NCBI GenBank assembly: GCA_965178125.1
Contig: OZ237766.1
Coordinates: 124,001 to 188,000 of the forward strand
DNA: 64,000 nucleotides
Source of the DNA: Bilabrum cf. latius
Taxonomy: Eukaryota; Bigyra: Bicosoecida; Bigyra; Bicosoecida
Direction of reading: 5' to 3'
Shown here: piece after piece, positions 1-11,250 of the stretch
How positions within the stretch are numbered: the stretch's first letter is position 1
Layout: every line of letters starts with the position of its first letter
Translations under genes and position numbers: made by a program
Notes under the pieces: model-generated
Seen by the model: only the letters and a program-made list of their open reading frames with translations
What the model was told of the DNA's origin: nothing
Databases searched by the model: none

Positions 1-666
1 ACCAAGGAGACCGTGGGCGGCGGGCTGGCGCTCATTGATTTCGAGCAGCTCAGGATCGAGAACGCCACGGCGCACGAGAAGATCGAAGACAGGCAGGACG
101 AGCTGAGGCGGCTGAGGGCCAAGACAACCGCCACTGTGCAGGTGCTGACCCACGTGAAAGAGAAGCTACAGTTCGTGCAGAGAGAGACAACCAAGTACAA
201 GGAGGAAGCGAGGAAAGCGGAGCTGGCCGTGGGCGAGCAGAGGGCGCGGCTGGCGCGCGGCAAGCGGGTCCGTGAGCGGTCCAAGGCCGACAACGAGAAG
301 CGAGCCATCGCCAGAGGTTTCGCACACGAGGATGCGCTGGCAGTTGATTTCGAAAAGAGGCGCGTGAAGGGCCTCGAGCTGAGCCGGGAGGTGGAGAGCA
401 TGAAGGGGAGGTATGAGCAGCTGCGGCTGCAGGCGAGGCGAGCCAATGCAGAGGCCGAGACCGTGGTTAGAACGGCCCAGGCAGGGCTTATGGCGCTGCC
501 TGGGCTGGATAATGACATGTCCATGTCCATGGGAGGTGGAGGCAACTCCATGGTGGGTGGCATGGCGGAAGCGAGCCTCGCTGGCTCGCTGACTTCGACC
601 GGTGGAGGCAGGCGACCAGGGGGCTCTTCGCTCGCCCGCGCCGGGTCTAGAGCGCTCGCGCATTAA
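1..666 (+). CDS. CFAP184/CCDC96-like ciliary coiled-coil protein, 3' part
   Basis: The reading frame is open from base 1, so the start lies outside the window; it ends at TAA 664-666. The visible part is about 221 residues. It begins with the signature LIDFEQLRIEN, followed about 25 residues later by TTATVQVLTHVKEKLQFVQ. This pair resembles the coiled-coil core of CCDC96/CFAP184 and its partner CCDC113/CFAP263 (DUF4201), which sit on the axoneme near radial spokes and the N-DRC. The middle is charged heptad-like coiled coil to about residue 160. The last 60 residues are Gly/Ser/Met-rich and disordered. Seen: motif and coiled coil. Known: the families are ciliary. Inferred: the organism builds motile flagella. 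I cannot separate CCDC96 from CCDC113 with certainty. It converges on gnd with about 220 bp between stop codons. Confidence 0.75.
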   Translation, partial: TKETVGGGLALIDFEQLRIENATAHEKIEDRQDELRRLRAKTTATVQVLTHVKEKLQFVQRETTKYKEEARKAELAVGEQRARLARGKRVRERSKADNEKRAIARGFAHEDALAVDFEKRRVKGLELSREVESMKGRYEQLRLQARRANAEAETVVRTAQAGLMALPGLDNDMSMSMGGGGNSMVGGMAEASLAGSLTSTGGGRRPGGSSLARAGSRALAH

Positions 667-889
667 AGACGACTCTTTGTAGGCTTGCGCTTACAGCTAT
701 GGCTGGATCAGGGTCCAGTAGTGCAAGTGCTTGTCTATCGGAATTGCGATCCGCTACCCATCAGAGCTCGACTGGTAGTCTAGAGCATATGGCATTTCAC
801 ATAATCCGGATAAAGTGCACCAAAACTGCCCAGAATGTAGAGTCTGAACGCGCTCCTCGCCAAAGTATTCTATCGCAAAAAACGTACAA

Positions 890-1783
890 TCACTCGCCGA
901 CCTTTGTCTCCTTGCCCTCGGCTCCCTTGGCCCACTCGAAGTGGAAGCTCCCCTCATCGTCCTTGCGGCGGTAGGAATGCGCACCGAAGAAATCCCGCTG
1001 CGCCTGCGTGAGCGAGGCCGGCAGAGACTGGCGGCGGTACGCGTCGAAGTACATGAGCGACGCGGCAAAGGCGGGCGCAGGCAGCCCGCAGCCCGCGCAC
1101 AGGGTCACGACCCTCCTCCAGGCAGTCTGCCTCTCCACCACCTCCTTGGCGAACTCGGCGTCCACGAGAAGGTTCGCTAGGTCGGGGTTTCTGTCGTACG
1201 CCGCCTTGATGCGGTCCAGGAAAACGGCCCTGATGATGCACCCTCCCTTCCAGATGCGGGCGCACTCCCCCAGCTGCACGGACCACTTGTTGGCCTTGGC
1301 CGCCGACTTGATGATGTTCATGCCCTGTGCGTAGGAGCAGATCTTGGCGGCGTACAGAGCCGACCTCACGTCCTCGACCAGCTGCTTCTTGTCCACGGCG
1401 GGCATGTCCACGGGCCCGGTCAGGAGCTTGCTCGCCTCCTCCCTCTCCTCCTTCACACCGGAGATGTACCGCGCGTCCAGGGCAGCCGTGATCGTGCTCG
1501 CTGCCACGGACTGCTCCGCTGCCTCCTGCACGGTCCACCTGCCCGTGCCCTTCATGCCGGTCTTGTCCAGCACCTTGTCGACCAGGTGGCCGGTGGAGGA
1601 GGAGGCACCTGCCGCCCCCCCCTCTGCGGCCCCCCGGGGATCCTTGCATCTGAAGATCTGCGCGGTGATCTCGATCAAAAAGCTCTCCAGCTCCCCCTTG
1701 TTCCACTCTTCAAACACCTCCGCGATCTCGTCGTTGGACAGCCCCCCCACCGTCCTGAGCACATCGTACGCTTCCGCGATCAG

Positions 1784-1819
<36 letters not shown>

Positions 1820-2705
1820 CTTCACGTAGTTGCCCGCGCCGAGCTCACCCACCCATGTCACGCACGGCCCGTCATCCACCTGCGCGGCGATCTTGGTCAG
1901 GATAGGCTCCAGGGCGTCGTACGCCTCCCTGGGCCCGCCAGGCATCAGGGAGGGTCCGTACCTTGCCCCGTCCTCGCCCCCGGACACGCCCATGCCCACG
2001 AAGTTGATGCCCACCTTCGCGAGTTCCTCTCCCCTCCTGAGGGAATGGGGGTACCACTCGTTGCCTCCGTCGATGATGATGTCTCCCTCCTCCATGTGCT
2101 CCTTGAGCAGCGCAATCGTCTTGTCCACGGGGTCGCCCGCCTTGACCAGGATGATGACCCGGCGGGGCTTCTGCAGGGACTTGACGAACTCTCCAACGTC
2201 CTTGTAGCCCACCAGAGGCAGGTCTCCCTCGGCTTTGGCTCGCTCCACGGTCGTGTCCACCTGAGGTTGAGCGAGCGAGGTGGGAAGGGGGAGGCACGGG
2301 ATGATCAAGACACGCCAACAAAAAGAACAAACGTACAAAGACGGAGAGTGCAAGCCTTCAGAGGGAATAGCTACGACACGCCAGCCAGGATCGGCCGCAT
2401 CTTGTCGTCTGGATCGGCACCGTCACACAGAGGCAGTGGTGCAGCTGAAAGCTCGCATGCCCAGCAGGACATTCTATAATCTCGAAACTTATTCTTCGGT
2501 CAATGACGGCAGCACGAGCAGCAATCTCAACTTCTGGGCAACTTCCGGTCGCGCGAACAGTGGGGGATCTCACCTTTGCCGGAGACCGGTTACAAACCGC
2601 GATGGAGAATCCCTTATCAGCAATGTTCAGCGCCAAGTTCTACCCCATGACTGCAAGACCATAAAGTCCAATTACCGGTTGCTTAGCATCGCCTGCAGCT
2701 GCCAT
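890..2705 (-). CDS. gnd: 6-phosphogluconate dehydrogenase (decarboxylating), two exons
   Basis: Oxidises 6-phosphogluconate to ribulose 5-phosphate and CO2 with NADP+ (oxidative pentose phosphate pathway). Exon 1 is 2574-2705 (ATG at 2705) and exon 2 is 890-2260 (TGA at 890-892). The intron 2261-2573 has GTGAGA at its donor and CCTCAG at its acceptor, phase 0. The product is 500 residues, the normal family length. Visible hallmarks are the Rossmann start VIGLYGLAVMG, the substrate loop GMGVSGGEDGARYGPSLM, the catalytic region VKMVHNGIEYGDMQLI, and the C-terminal helix region WKGGCIIR with the SYRRKDDEGSFH tail. The oddity is decisive: codon TAG at 2640-2642 stands exactly where most eukaryotic enzymes have Gln in GLAVMG-Q-NL, next to the NADP-binding loop. 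Every other residue of the motif is intact, so a pseudogene is unlikely. Confidence 0.97.
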
Positions 2706-2858
2706 ATTTTGGCGGGGATCTACGAAAAAGTGGTTGGGACGTCGACGCGCACCTCCGGAAGCCGGTTGCAACCATAATTCCGGATGGTATTTGTAAGGTG
2801 ACAAATAAAGATTGATTTTCTACCGTTGGCCTGGGATCTCGTAGAATATCACACCAAC

Positions 2859-5800
2859 ATGGGCAGACGCAGCGCCTGTAGAACCAATTCAGTCACTCGG
2901 ACAAGAAGGCAGAGGATCCGGGCTCGCCGAATGGCCCGTGGTTTCGGAGCCGCAGCAGAGAAGAAGACTCTGTTTCTATCCGATGATGGGGAGGAAACCG
3001 GCAAAACAGCCGATGCAGACATCACTACAGAACAAAGAGCTGTGTTTTCACCTGTAGCAATGCTGAATGATGAGTCAGATAAGACAGGTGTTGCTTCACC
3101 ACCCCGTGAACGCGCCACGAGCTTCACCTCATGCGCTGGTTCGTTTGCGAGAGGAACGACAATGTGAGCATTCGGTGCCCAATATTGGGAGCACTGCGTG
3201 GTTTTTTTGTAGAATAGCGATTGTCGGGCCCTGCAAGCCACCGTTGCCGCTTAAGGCAGCCTTTGGAATGCAGTTCTGGATTGATACAATCGGCTTGACA
3301 TGCACCGGTATTGCACCCAGTCTACCGCGAAAGCAACATGATGATCGTCCGCACCGTTTCTCCGCAACTCACCACAACCTCGCAGGTTTGCCGCTAGAGC
3401 TGGTGCCCTGGCCTGGGGCATATCCCGGGCCGCGGCCGTGGGCGCAGGCTCGGCGGCATGGCACGGTGCCCTGGCCCTGGGGTCGCAGGGTGTTGCCGTG
3501 CTGACCGCCGCTGCTTCGGGGGCGGCTGCAACCAGCGGACAGGGAGTTGCCGGGGATGGCCTTGCAGGTCCTGATCCTGCCACCTCGCTGCAGCCTGTAG
3601 CAGGTGCTGGTGCTCGTGCTGGTGCTGGAATCGGGTTTGGCAGCGATGCAGGGTCTGTCGCGAGTGGAGTCACGCTCGTCGGTAGAATGGCCGCATCGTC
3701 ATCATCCATGCCGTCTTCGAGCCTGCCTTCATCTTCTTCAACTTCGCTGCGGGCGGTTACTGCCCTCGCCCGCCGCACCGATTCACTGGAAGCCGCGGTG
3801 CGAGAGCTGCTGGGCGCATTCAGGGAACAGGGCAAGGCCCTGCGGCAGCTGCTGCGGGCGCAAGAATCGGCGGAGGCGTCTGGTGCCGATCGCAATGTGA
3901 AGAGTGATGCCATCGAGCAGGCTCGGTACAGCATGATGGAGGCGGAGACGGACCTGGCCAGGGCTGTAGCAGCGTCTGCCAGCAAGGGGAAGGGGGGGAG
4001 CAGGGGGATGGGGAGAAGGCTCGCAGGTGCCATGGAGCGCGTGCGTGAAGCTGCCATGGGTCGGGAGCAGAGCAGGGAGTAGGAAGATGATGTCGCCGAT
4101 GATGTCGCTGGTGTTGGCGATACAGAGGAGTGCGAAGGGGAGGGGTGGGCAGTCGCGGGCAACTCCCGAGTGGATGGGCCCCGCGTGCGCTTCTCATTCG
4201 CTGGAGATGAAGAAGAAGAGGAGGAGGAGGAGGAGGAGGAGGAGGAGGAAGAGGGCGGTGATAAGGACAGGCCGGCAGAGGAAGGGAAAGGGGAAGTCGA
4301 GAATGCAAGTGGCCGGGACCAGCAGCCATAGGGATTGGTGCCATGCTAGCCTGCTGAACCCGAGGCTGCTGCTGCTGCTGCTAGATTCCGCAAGATGCTG
4401 GCAATGGGCATCCCACGGTGGCAGGTGGAGAGCAAGATGCGGCTCCAGGGGCTGGACCCGTCGTGCCTCGACCTCGACGGAAGCCAAGGTACCAGCACCA
4501 GCACCACAACGGCAACAGCTGCCGGTAGTAGCAATGACGATAGTGTTGATGCAGCGCGGGATCTACCGGCCAAGGCTGCCTCCCAGGGTGCCCCCTCTCT
4601 CCCCCCGGGGAGGAGGGGACCCCCCAGGAGGGGACTGCCTGCCAATCGGGTGCATGGACCCCAGAAAAAGCCGGGTAGAGCACCGCCACCCAAGTGCGCG
4701 GTGGGGGGCCCGTCTGTTTCCTCAGCCTCAGCTGCGGCATCATCATCATCATCTTCATCGTCGGGAGGCGGAGGAGGCATGGGTTCCTTGCTTGCGCAGA
4801 TCAAGGCAGCGGGCGCCAAGCGGAACCTCAAGAAGCGCGGCGCCAAGCAATCGTCGTCGAAGAAGGAAGGCAAGGCCAAGGACAAGGCCAAGGCCACCTC
4901 CGGAGGGGGCACGCTAATGGCGTAGGTGGCTGCGGCTGCTCTGAAGCGGCAGCAGAGGATCAGCAGGAGGCAACAGAAGAAGGAGAGCAAGCCACACGGA
5001 AACAATGCCGAGCGTGACGGTGATGAGGGCGAGGGCGAGGACGAGGACACCCCCCGCACTAGGAGGCAGAAACGACTGCGGGCATCGAGGGGAGGCGGCA
5101 ATGCCAGCGGGAGGTTCCCTTCCTCCTCCTCCTCCTCCTCCTCGGGCCGGTCGTTCAAATCAAAGTCCAGATCCGGCTCAGGGTCCGACCTTGGCCCCCC
5201 CGTGTTCTCTCCATCGATGAAGGATCGTATCTTAGGCACTGCCCTGGGCCAGCGCATGGTGCTGCAGCAGGAGGTGGCACGGCAGGCCAAGGGGATCGGG
5301 GCCAGCAGGCGAGGGGCGGGCGCGGGCATGGGGCTGGAGGGCGCGGACTCGCCTTCGAGCGTCTGGAGCGCATCCACGGACAACACTGACACTCGTCACA
5401 CCGGTGCCGTGATGCGCAATTACGCCGACATGGCGGTGGCGGAGCAGCGCCGGAGGATGGGGCAGGGGCTGCCGGGCGGGCTGGGGTCTCCGTTGGGCCG
5501 CGGGGCCGATGGTGTGACGGGTTCTGCTGCTGCTAGGAGCGGAGCGGAGCATGGGGATGCGTTGGGTGATGACTGTACCGTGGCTAGTGTGACGAGTGCG
5601 GTAGGCAGCCCCGCATCCGTGCGAGGCCACTCCCCAGGCCGCATGGGGGCGGAGGCGTACAACAACAAGAAGACGAAGCAAGTGGAGGAGGAGGAGGAGG
5701 AGAAGGGAATGGGCGAGTCTTCGTCTTCGTCTTCATCTTCATCCTCTTCCTCGTCCTCCTCTAGTCTGCGGGCGAGGCTGGCCAAGCTCTAGCAATCAGC

Positions 5801-6647
5801 GGCGGTGCAGCCACCCAAGACTCGGAGCAGGAGCAGCTCAAGGAACAAGAGCAGAGGCGCAGCGGGGATTGCGTGCCAAGACAAGGCCCATGCCAAGCAG
5901 CACACACAGGCTCAGGTTCAGGGGCAGTCGCAGAAAAAAACCGCCCGCCGCGGTGTCGTTCCTAGGGACGTGGGCGACTCGGACTCGGAGCCGGAAGGTA
6001 TTTCCGATTCCGAGTTCGTGCCCATGGATGCCTCGGGCACATTCAAAAACGCAGGGGGGCTCGCCGGTACCAGCCAAGGTTCCTTTGCGCGGCGGCGACG
6101 GGGCACGAAGCGCATGTCGCCAGACACTGCAGCAGCAGCAGCGGGCAAGGGAGGGGATCAGGATGGGAAGCAACCTGCGGGCAAGGGAGACGTCCTCGCA
6201 CGGCTCACTCGTCACACTATCAGCTCCTCTCGAAAGCGCAGGAGAACAGAGTCCAAGACCGGTGGAGCAACGGCGCCGCGCACGCCAGGTTCCGCAGTCA
6301 ACAAGCAGTCCTCGGCTGGCTCGGCCATGACCAAGGGGAAGAGCACAGGCAAGAGGAACAGAGGCAAGGGCAGTGGCAGGGCTGGTGGCTTGCTTCACTT
6401 GTCCTCACCTATCGGCAGCCGAGCGCTGCTTCGGAGTATCCCCAAGAGCAGCACGGGGTCTCCCCTGAGGGAGCTAAGGGGGGATGCTGTGGGGGTGACC
6501 CCGCAAGGGGGGGGCAAGGGTGTCCCCCGACTCTCTCTCCTCTCTGGACAGGGATCAGGATCAGCTGGTGCGGCTGGGCTGAGGCGAAGGGCAGGGGTTA
6601 AGGCAGGGGCGGGGGGAACGGGGCAGGTGGCTGGAGCGGAGGACTGA
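2859..6647 (+). CDS. Large disordered protein with WASHC3/CCDC53-like motif
   Basis: Two exons: 2859-3163 and 3386-6647. The donor is AAT|GTGAGC, the acceptor is CTCGCAG, and the phase-2 junction restores ATG TTT GCC. The stop is TGA, giving about 1,188 residues. The frame crosses five TAG codons (4080, 4329, 4347, 4923, 5790) and no TAA or TGA. About 100 residues after the first TAG, behind an acidic run and a poly-Ala run, lies RFRKMLAMGIPRWQVESKM followed by GLDP and LDLD. This matches the KMxxxGVPxxAVxxKMxxxGLDP motif at the end of the WASH-complex subunit WASHC3/CCDC53 and related actin regulators. The rest is low-complexity Ser, Gly, Lys and Arg with several basic clusters that could be nuclear signals. 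Outside the motif I recognise no domain. A role in actin nucleation is inference only. ATG 2859 is the first ATG of exon 1. Confidence 0.7.
4207..4255. repeat. GAG/GAA trinucleotide run, poly-Glu
   Basis: An interrupted (GAG)n/(GAA)n tract in exon 2 of the 2859-6647 gene encodes an uninterrupted acidic run in the chosen frame. It lies between in-frame TAG 4080 and TAG 4329, and the frame is kept through it. Confidence 0.9.
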
Positions 6648-6770
6648 TGTACTTATCCGATGGACTGGCAGACCGATTTCTTGCTTGCTGTAGGTCCGTT
6701 CTGGAGTATCACATTCACCACTACGACGGCCATCGGCCAACCGGTGCTTTCAGAGTCTGCCATGGCTCAG

Positions 6771-7236
6771 TCACGGATGCCAGCTGTCTGCAATCACCAT
6801 AGGCATGAGGTTTGGGTGCAGTGCTAGCCTATCCACGAAAGGCTGCGAGCCCTTGGTGCCTTCGCTGTCCTGAATAGCAACTCCACTGCTCTCTCTTGCA
6901 ACTTCAAGGTCCGTTTGAGCACCTCGCAAGGCATCGCATGCGGCCTGCATTGGACCCACCTACTGTTTACCATGCACTGAATTGCGATGCACTTCGCACG
7001 CCTCCGCCCAGGCCCCCCACGGGCTGTCTTCTTGCCCCCACATGATCGGCTGGGCGTGGTCCTGAAGCGCGAACCGCTGGGATTGCAGCGCCGTCTTCAG
7101 GGCCCTCCTGCCTGCCCACAGAGAGGACGGCGATTGCCTTTGCCCCTGTGCACGCCGATTGGCTTGGGGCAGGCCAAGAGGGATGGACAGGGGCATTTCC
7201 AGCGTGCTGTTCCTCGCATGCTGCCCAAATCTGCCG

Positions 7237-7297
<61 letters not shown>

Positions 7298-10070
7298 ATC
7301 GGGGCAGCAAAGTGGCCACGCCTCTGGGCACAGTGCTCGCAAGGCTGATCCACCCATGGATCGGCTACCCATCTTGGCCGAGCACCGGTGTCTCGTCCTT
7401 GTCCTCCTCCTCGCCGACGAAAGCCCGAGACACCCTGTCAAACTCTACGGGCATGCTGCAGCACGCCACTGCAGCCCGCCTCGCCGCCCTCGACTCGCGA
7501 TGGCCTAGAGCATCGACTGCACGCAGCACGCCAACAGGCGAGAACGGCGGTGATTCCAGCTGCAGGCTCAGTAGCGATCGAGTGATCCTCCGGGCCAGCT
7601 CGCCGGGGTCACCACCGGCACTGGTAGATTCAGCCGCCGCCGCAGAGACCACAGAGGCCATTACCCCCTCCGATGAGGTTACCCCGCAGGTGCACTCCTC
7701 TAACAGCGAGCGCCTGACAGTGTCACCCTCCTAGCCCTTACCGGCGATGAAAGACGCTTCGTGATCCGTACCCTGTGCCGCGACTTCAGCTGCGCCGTTC
7801 TCAGAGTTAGCCCGCACAGCGGCGTTGACCATGGCGAGGGCAGCGGCCAGCTGCCGGTAGGGACCAGCCAGAGCCTGGTGCGATGTCCTGAACTATATGG
7901 TGCCACTCGTGCCGGGGGGAGAGAGGGGCATGCCTGCTGCAGGGGGGATGTCGCTTGCAGCTGCGTCCTGCACGCAGGCCCGCATCGTCCACGCCGGGAG
8001 AACAATCTCCGCGATGCTTCGGCTCGCCAGGTAGGTCTCCATGAAGATGTTCTTGACTCTCTCCGTCTGCTGGCCCGCCTGCTTTGCCTCCACGGATAGG
8101 GGCCAGAACGGACCTGGCTCTCTCCCTAGGCCCGGGGCCAGGTCCAGTGCGAGCTGGGTCGAGTTCCAGCCCAGTCCCCTCATGGCATGCTCCCCTGCCG
8201 CCGAAGAGAACCATGACACTCGATTGGCGTGCACGTTCGGCAGCTGAGTGGTCACCACAGCGCACTGCTGGTGCAGGGAACACAGCTGAGAGGCCGCCCC
8301 GATGACCCCAAGACCCTGTTCCCCCGTTGGCTGCAGCTCGCCCGTCTCCATCAGAGCCTGCACGTGGCCTGCGCAAAGCCTCTCCTGCCCCTTACCGCAG
8401 CGGAGGTGCAGGCTAGGCAGCCCGTCGTGCAGCATCACCCGGCCCCCCATGAGCAGCTCGTTGGGCTTCGGGCCGTCCCTCCCACCATCACCATCCGCCG
8501 CCCCGCCCGCCACGACCGTTCTCCTGTCCACCGTGGGCATCCACGCAGCCATGTCTGCGTAGGCCCCCGCCTTGGAGTGGTCCCCGTCGATGAACAGAAG
8601 ATCCACTGTTCCCCGGGGAACAAACGAGGCCGCCTGCACCGAGTGCATCCTCAGCGTGTACGCCTGGTGACCCGCACCTGAAGCCCCGACCATGCGCGCG
8701 AACAGGCCCATGGATGTACCAGCCCTGGACTCTGACATGTACCACTTGAGCAAGGGATCCGATGTGGCTTCCTCCATCCTCGAGGCCTCGTCCGCGCCCT
8801 CGCCCTCGCCCTCGTTCTCGCCTGCCGAGTCTGTTTCCATCCAGAGGTCAACGGATACAACCCGTGCTGCCCAGTTGCCCCTGCGCCGCAGTGCAATGAG
8901 CATGGTCATCGTGCTCATGCCGTGGAAGCTCCCGATCTCGGCGATGACCCCAGCAGGGGGCAGCAGACGGGCCCGCTGGGCGAGGCTCGCCATGTCGCCC
9001 CTCCCAATGGCCGACTTGGCAGAGCTCTGCAGACCAGTGTGCCGCACTCGGGCATCTGACACCGCGTCTAGGAGGTGGCCCATGTCCCGGGTCACGGCCG
9101 AGTTGCCCTTGCCCTTGCACCTGTCCTCTCCCACCGCCTCCGAGACTGGCACCCTCAGCCGAGCCTGCAGGTCAGCCTGGGATGGCCCAGTCTTGGGGAC
9201 ACCGGTGTGCTCCCACTGGGCACACCCCGCACCGGGGGTCCGCTCCGACGTGAACATCGATTCGGAATCGATTGACCCACGCCCGTTCCCTGCTGCAGAG
9301 GACTGGCCATTCTGCACCCCAGGCCAGCTGCCCTCGGGGCTGGCGCCAGCACCGCCCTATGGCATGCCGGGCATGTACCTTGTGGCGTGGTGCATGGCAC
9401 ATGCATCTGCCCCCGCCCGATCCTGGGCTCCCGCGATGCACTCCGCTGCCAGCGCAGCCCGCCGCAGGTCCACCCACGTGGGTCGCGCAACGGGGAGGCC
9501 CGAGCCCATCTGCATGCCCCCGCCCAGGCCGTCATCCGAGGGAGGGAAGGGGAGCAGCATGTCGTTCCAGAACTGGCGTACTTCATTTGTACTGCCGTAT
9601 AGCTCGCGGGTGGCGCCTTGTCTGTACGCGGCTGGCGCGGCAAGACCGTCGATTGCACGCGATGTGCCCGCAGCTCGGGTCTTTCCAGGAGGGTTGCGTT
9701 CGGAAGGCTCTGGTCGATCACGGAGGCTGGCCTCCAATAAATTCGAGGTCAAGTCGTCCCAAGCAAGATACTTTCCTGTCGCAGGATCGTAGCATGGATC
9801 CTCGCTATGCGGTTGGACCATCAGCCTGTACGGGACACCGAAAAGCTAGCCTAACCGGCGTTGTCTGCCAGGCGCCGGTGTCTATGGAGAACTTGTATTT
9901 GTCATATCGTGGAGTTGCTGTCGAACAAGGGCAGAAATCACGTCGACGACGCAGGCAAATTGCCCATACTCGGGCCGCTCAGGTGCTGCCAGCTTGTGGA
10001 TGCCTGCCTGCACACATTGTACCAATATTGTGGAAGCGCAAAGAGCATATAGGAGCATGTGATGGCACAT
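6771..10070 (-). CDS. Secretory-pathway SAM-dependent methyltransferase (Methyltransf_24-like)
   Basis: A single exon of 1,100 codons from ATG 10070 to TGA 6771-6773; an in-frame TGA at about 10134 bounds it upstream. The frame crosses seven TAG codons (9882, 9846, 9357, 7893, 7731, 7365, 6960). The N-terminus MCHHMLLYALCASTILVQC looks like a signal peptide or anchor, and it joins the catalytic part only if TAG 9882 and 9846 are read. Around residues 370-530 are class I methyltransferase motifs: GVIAEIGSFHGMSTMTML (SAM-binding motif I), VVSVDLW (motif II), VDLLFIDGDHSKAGAYAD and GGRVMLHDG. This resembles Methyltransf_24 and cephalosporin-hydroxylase-type enzymes that act on sugars or small molecules; the substrate is unknown. 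The C-terminal third is low complexity with a long poly-Ser run from a CTG/CAG repeat. The ER/Golgi location is inferred from the N-terminus. Confidence 0.82.
7238..7298. repeat. (CTG)n/(CAG)n microsatellite, about 20 units
   Basis: A near-perfect CTG run. In the minus-strand methyltransferase frame it reads as AGC codons, giving poly-Ser. It also creates long shadow frames of poly-Ala, poly-Leu and poly-Cys on other frames. Confidence 0.95.
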
Positions 10071-10238
10071 GTGTTGTCCTTCCTAGATATCGCGGCCAAT
10101 GTTTACCTGGCAACGACACGAGTGGCTGAGCGTTCACCGGCCAAGCCTGTTGCTATTCCGGGTTTTAGTCGAGCACGATCGCAGAGATGCGACCAAAACT
10201 GATACGACCAGATCGCCACGAGACTGGCAGTCGACCCG

Positions 10239-11250
10239 AATACTTAATGTAAGAATGAATCGTTGAGTATTTCCAAACTACAGCTCGGCGGATTGCGCTG
10301 TAAGCAACAGCATTAGAGTTGCACGATTCAACGGTACTCACTAAAGTGAACCACCGCTATCTCAATGTCAGGTCGGTACTGCGATGTATGGCCAGCCAAC
10401 GAAACAGGGAATTCGTCTTCTCCTGCAATTAAATTGGCCCTTGCTGTGGTTTTCGATCAGCAGTAGCTCTCTTGCTATCGATTCCAGCCACCCTCATCTC
10501 CAGAGGCGGCTGAGTATAGACAGTGGCCACCTAAACCTGTTCTATTTTCACAGCATTATGTTTTATCACTATGCGCAGAGATTGTTCTTGCGCAATGTCT
10601 CAGACAGCACCTGCCCCAGCTCCTGCGCCCCAGGCGGGGACCGTAAAGCAGGCCACCGCCGGTGACATTGCGGCACCCGCCACTGGAGGCGCAGCCGGCG
10701 CAGACTTTTAGTACCCACTCTGCGGGTGCTTTTCCAACCTTGAAATGTGCTGTGCCGCGTGGTGCTTCTGCGGCTGGCCTTGCCTGTACTCCCAGGTCGG
10801 CAGCAGGATGGGCTACTATCCTCTCTGGGCCGAGGACTTTTCCTCTGCCTTCATGCGCATGTGCATCCTCATCGGGGTGGGCCTGCTGGCGGCCATTCTC
10901 GCCAACATTGGATCCGCGACGGGCACGCCCGCTCTCAACGTGATTGCCCAGATCATCGATTACATCCTGGCTATCGTGCTGCTCATCAACGGCTTCCTCA
11001 TGCGCACCACCCTCCGCGAGAAGCTGGGCATGCCCTCCAGCACAGTGTGCGACTGCCTGACCGTGTGGTGCTGCAGCTGCTGCTCCTGGGTGCAGATGGG
11101 CCGCGAGGTGGACGTCAAGACGCCCTGGGGGATGTCGGAGCAGCAGGAAGGCCTGGATTCTCGGATCCAGGCCAGGGGTGGTGGGGCGGGTGCACCAGCA
11201 GCTGGTATGGGGGTGGCGGTGGTTTGATGAGTGTGCCATGGTGAAATTTT
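10239..11250 (+). repeat. Copy A of a tandem duplication (PLAC8 gene plus promoter)
   Basis: About 350 bp of upstream DNA and the whole PLAC8 gene recur at 11773-12810. Shared upstream words include GTAAGCAACAG, CGATTCAACGGTACTC, TCAATGTCAGGTCG and GTGGTTTTCGATCAGCAG. The coding parts are nearly identical, and the upstream parts carry small indels. The 10135-10570 interval holds no other gene that I can see. Confidence 0.9.
10595..11227 (+). CDS. PLAC8-family cysteine-rich membrane protein, copy A
   Basis: Single exon, TGA 11225-11227, about 210 residues. The start is taken at ATG 10595, which begins MSQTAPAPAPAPQ; an in-frame ATG at 10571 would add 8 residues. After a Pro/Ala-rich head comes the PLAC8 core: CGCFSN, then CCAAWCFCGWPCLYSQVG. 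Two hydrophobic stretches follow (MCILIGVGLLAAILANIG and a segment ending in LINGF). The second Cys cluster is REKLGMPS, CDCLTVWCCSCC, then QMGREV. PLAC8 proteins act in metal resistance, cell size or lipid biology, and the role here is unknown. In-frame TAG 10709-10711 lies just before the Cys core (DF-TAG-YPLC), where copy B has AAG (Lys). Everything else is intact, so this is not a dead copy under a recoded TAG. Confidence 0.92.

Noticed and set aside
3438-6647. A series of four separate genes ending at TAG
   Set aside because: All pieces share one frame, meet only at TAG and end at TGA. The same pattern repeats in at least ten other places, so one recoded gene is the simpler reading.
7159-7734. 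Plus-strand frames with poly-Leu, poly-Ala or poly-Cys at the CTG run
   Set aside because: They are by-products of the trinucleotide repeat. The minus-strand methyltransferase frame crosses it as poly-Ser and continues on both sides.
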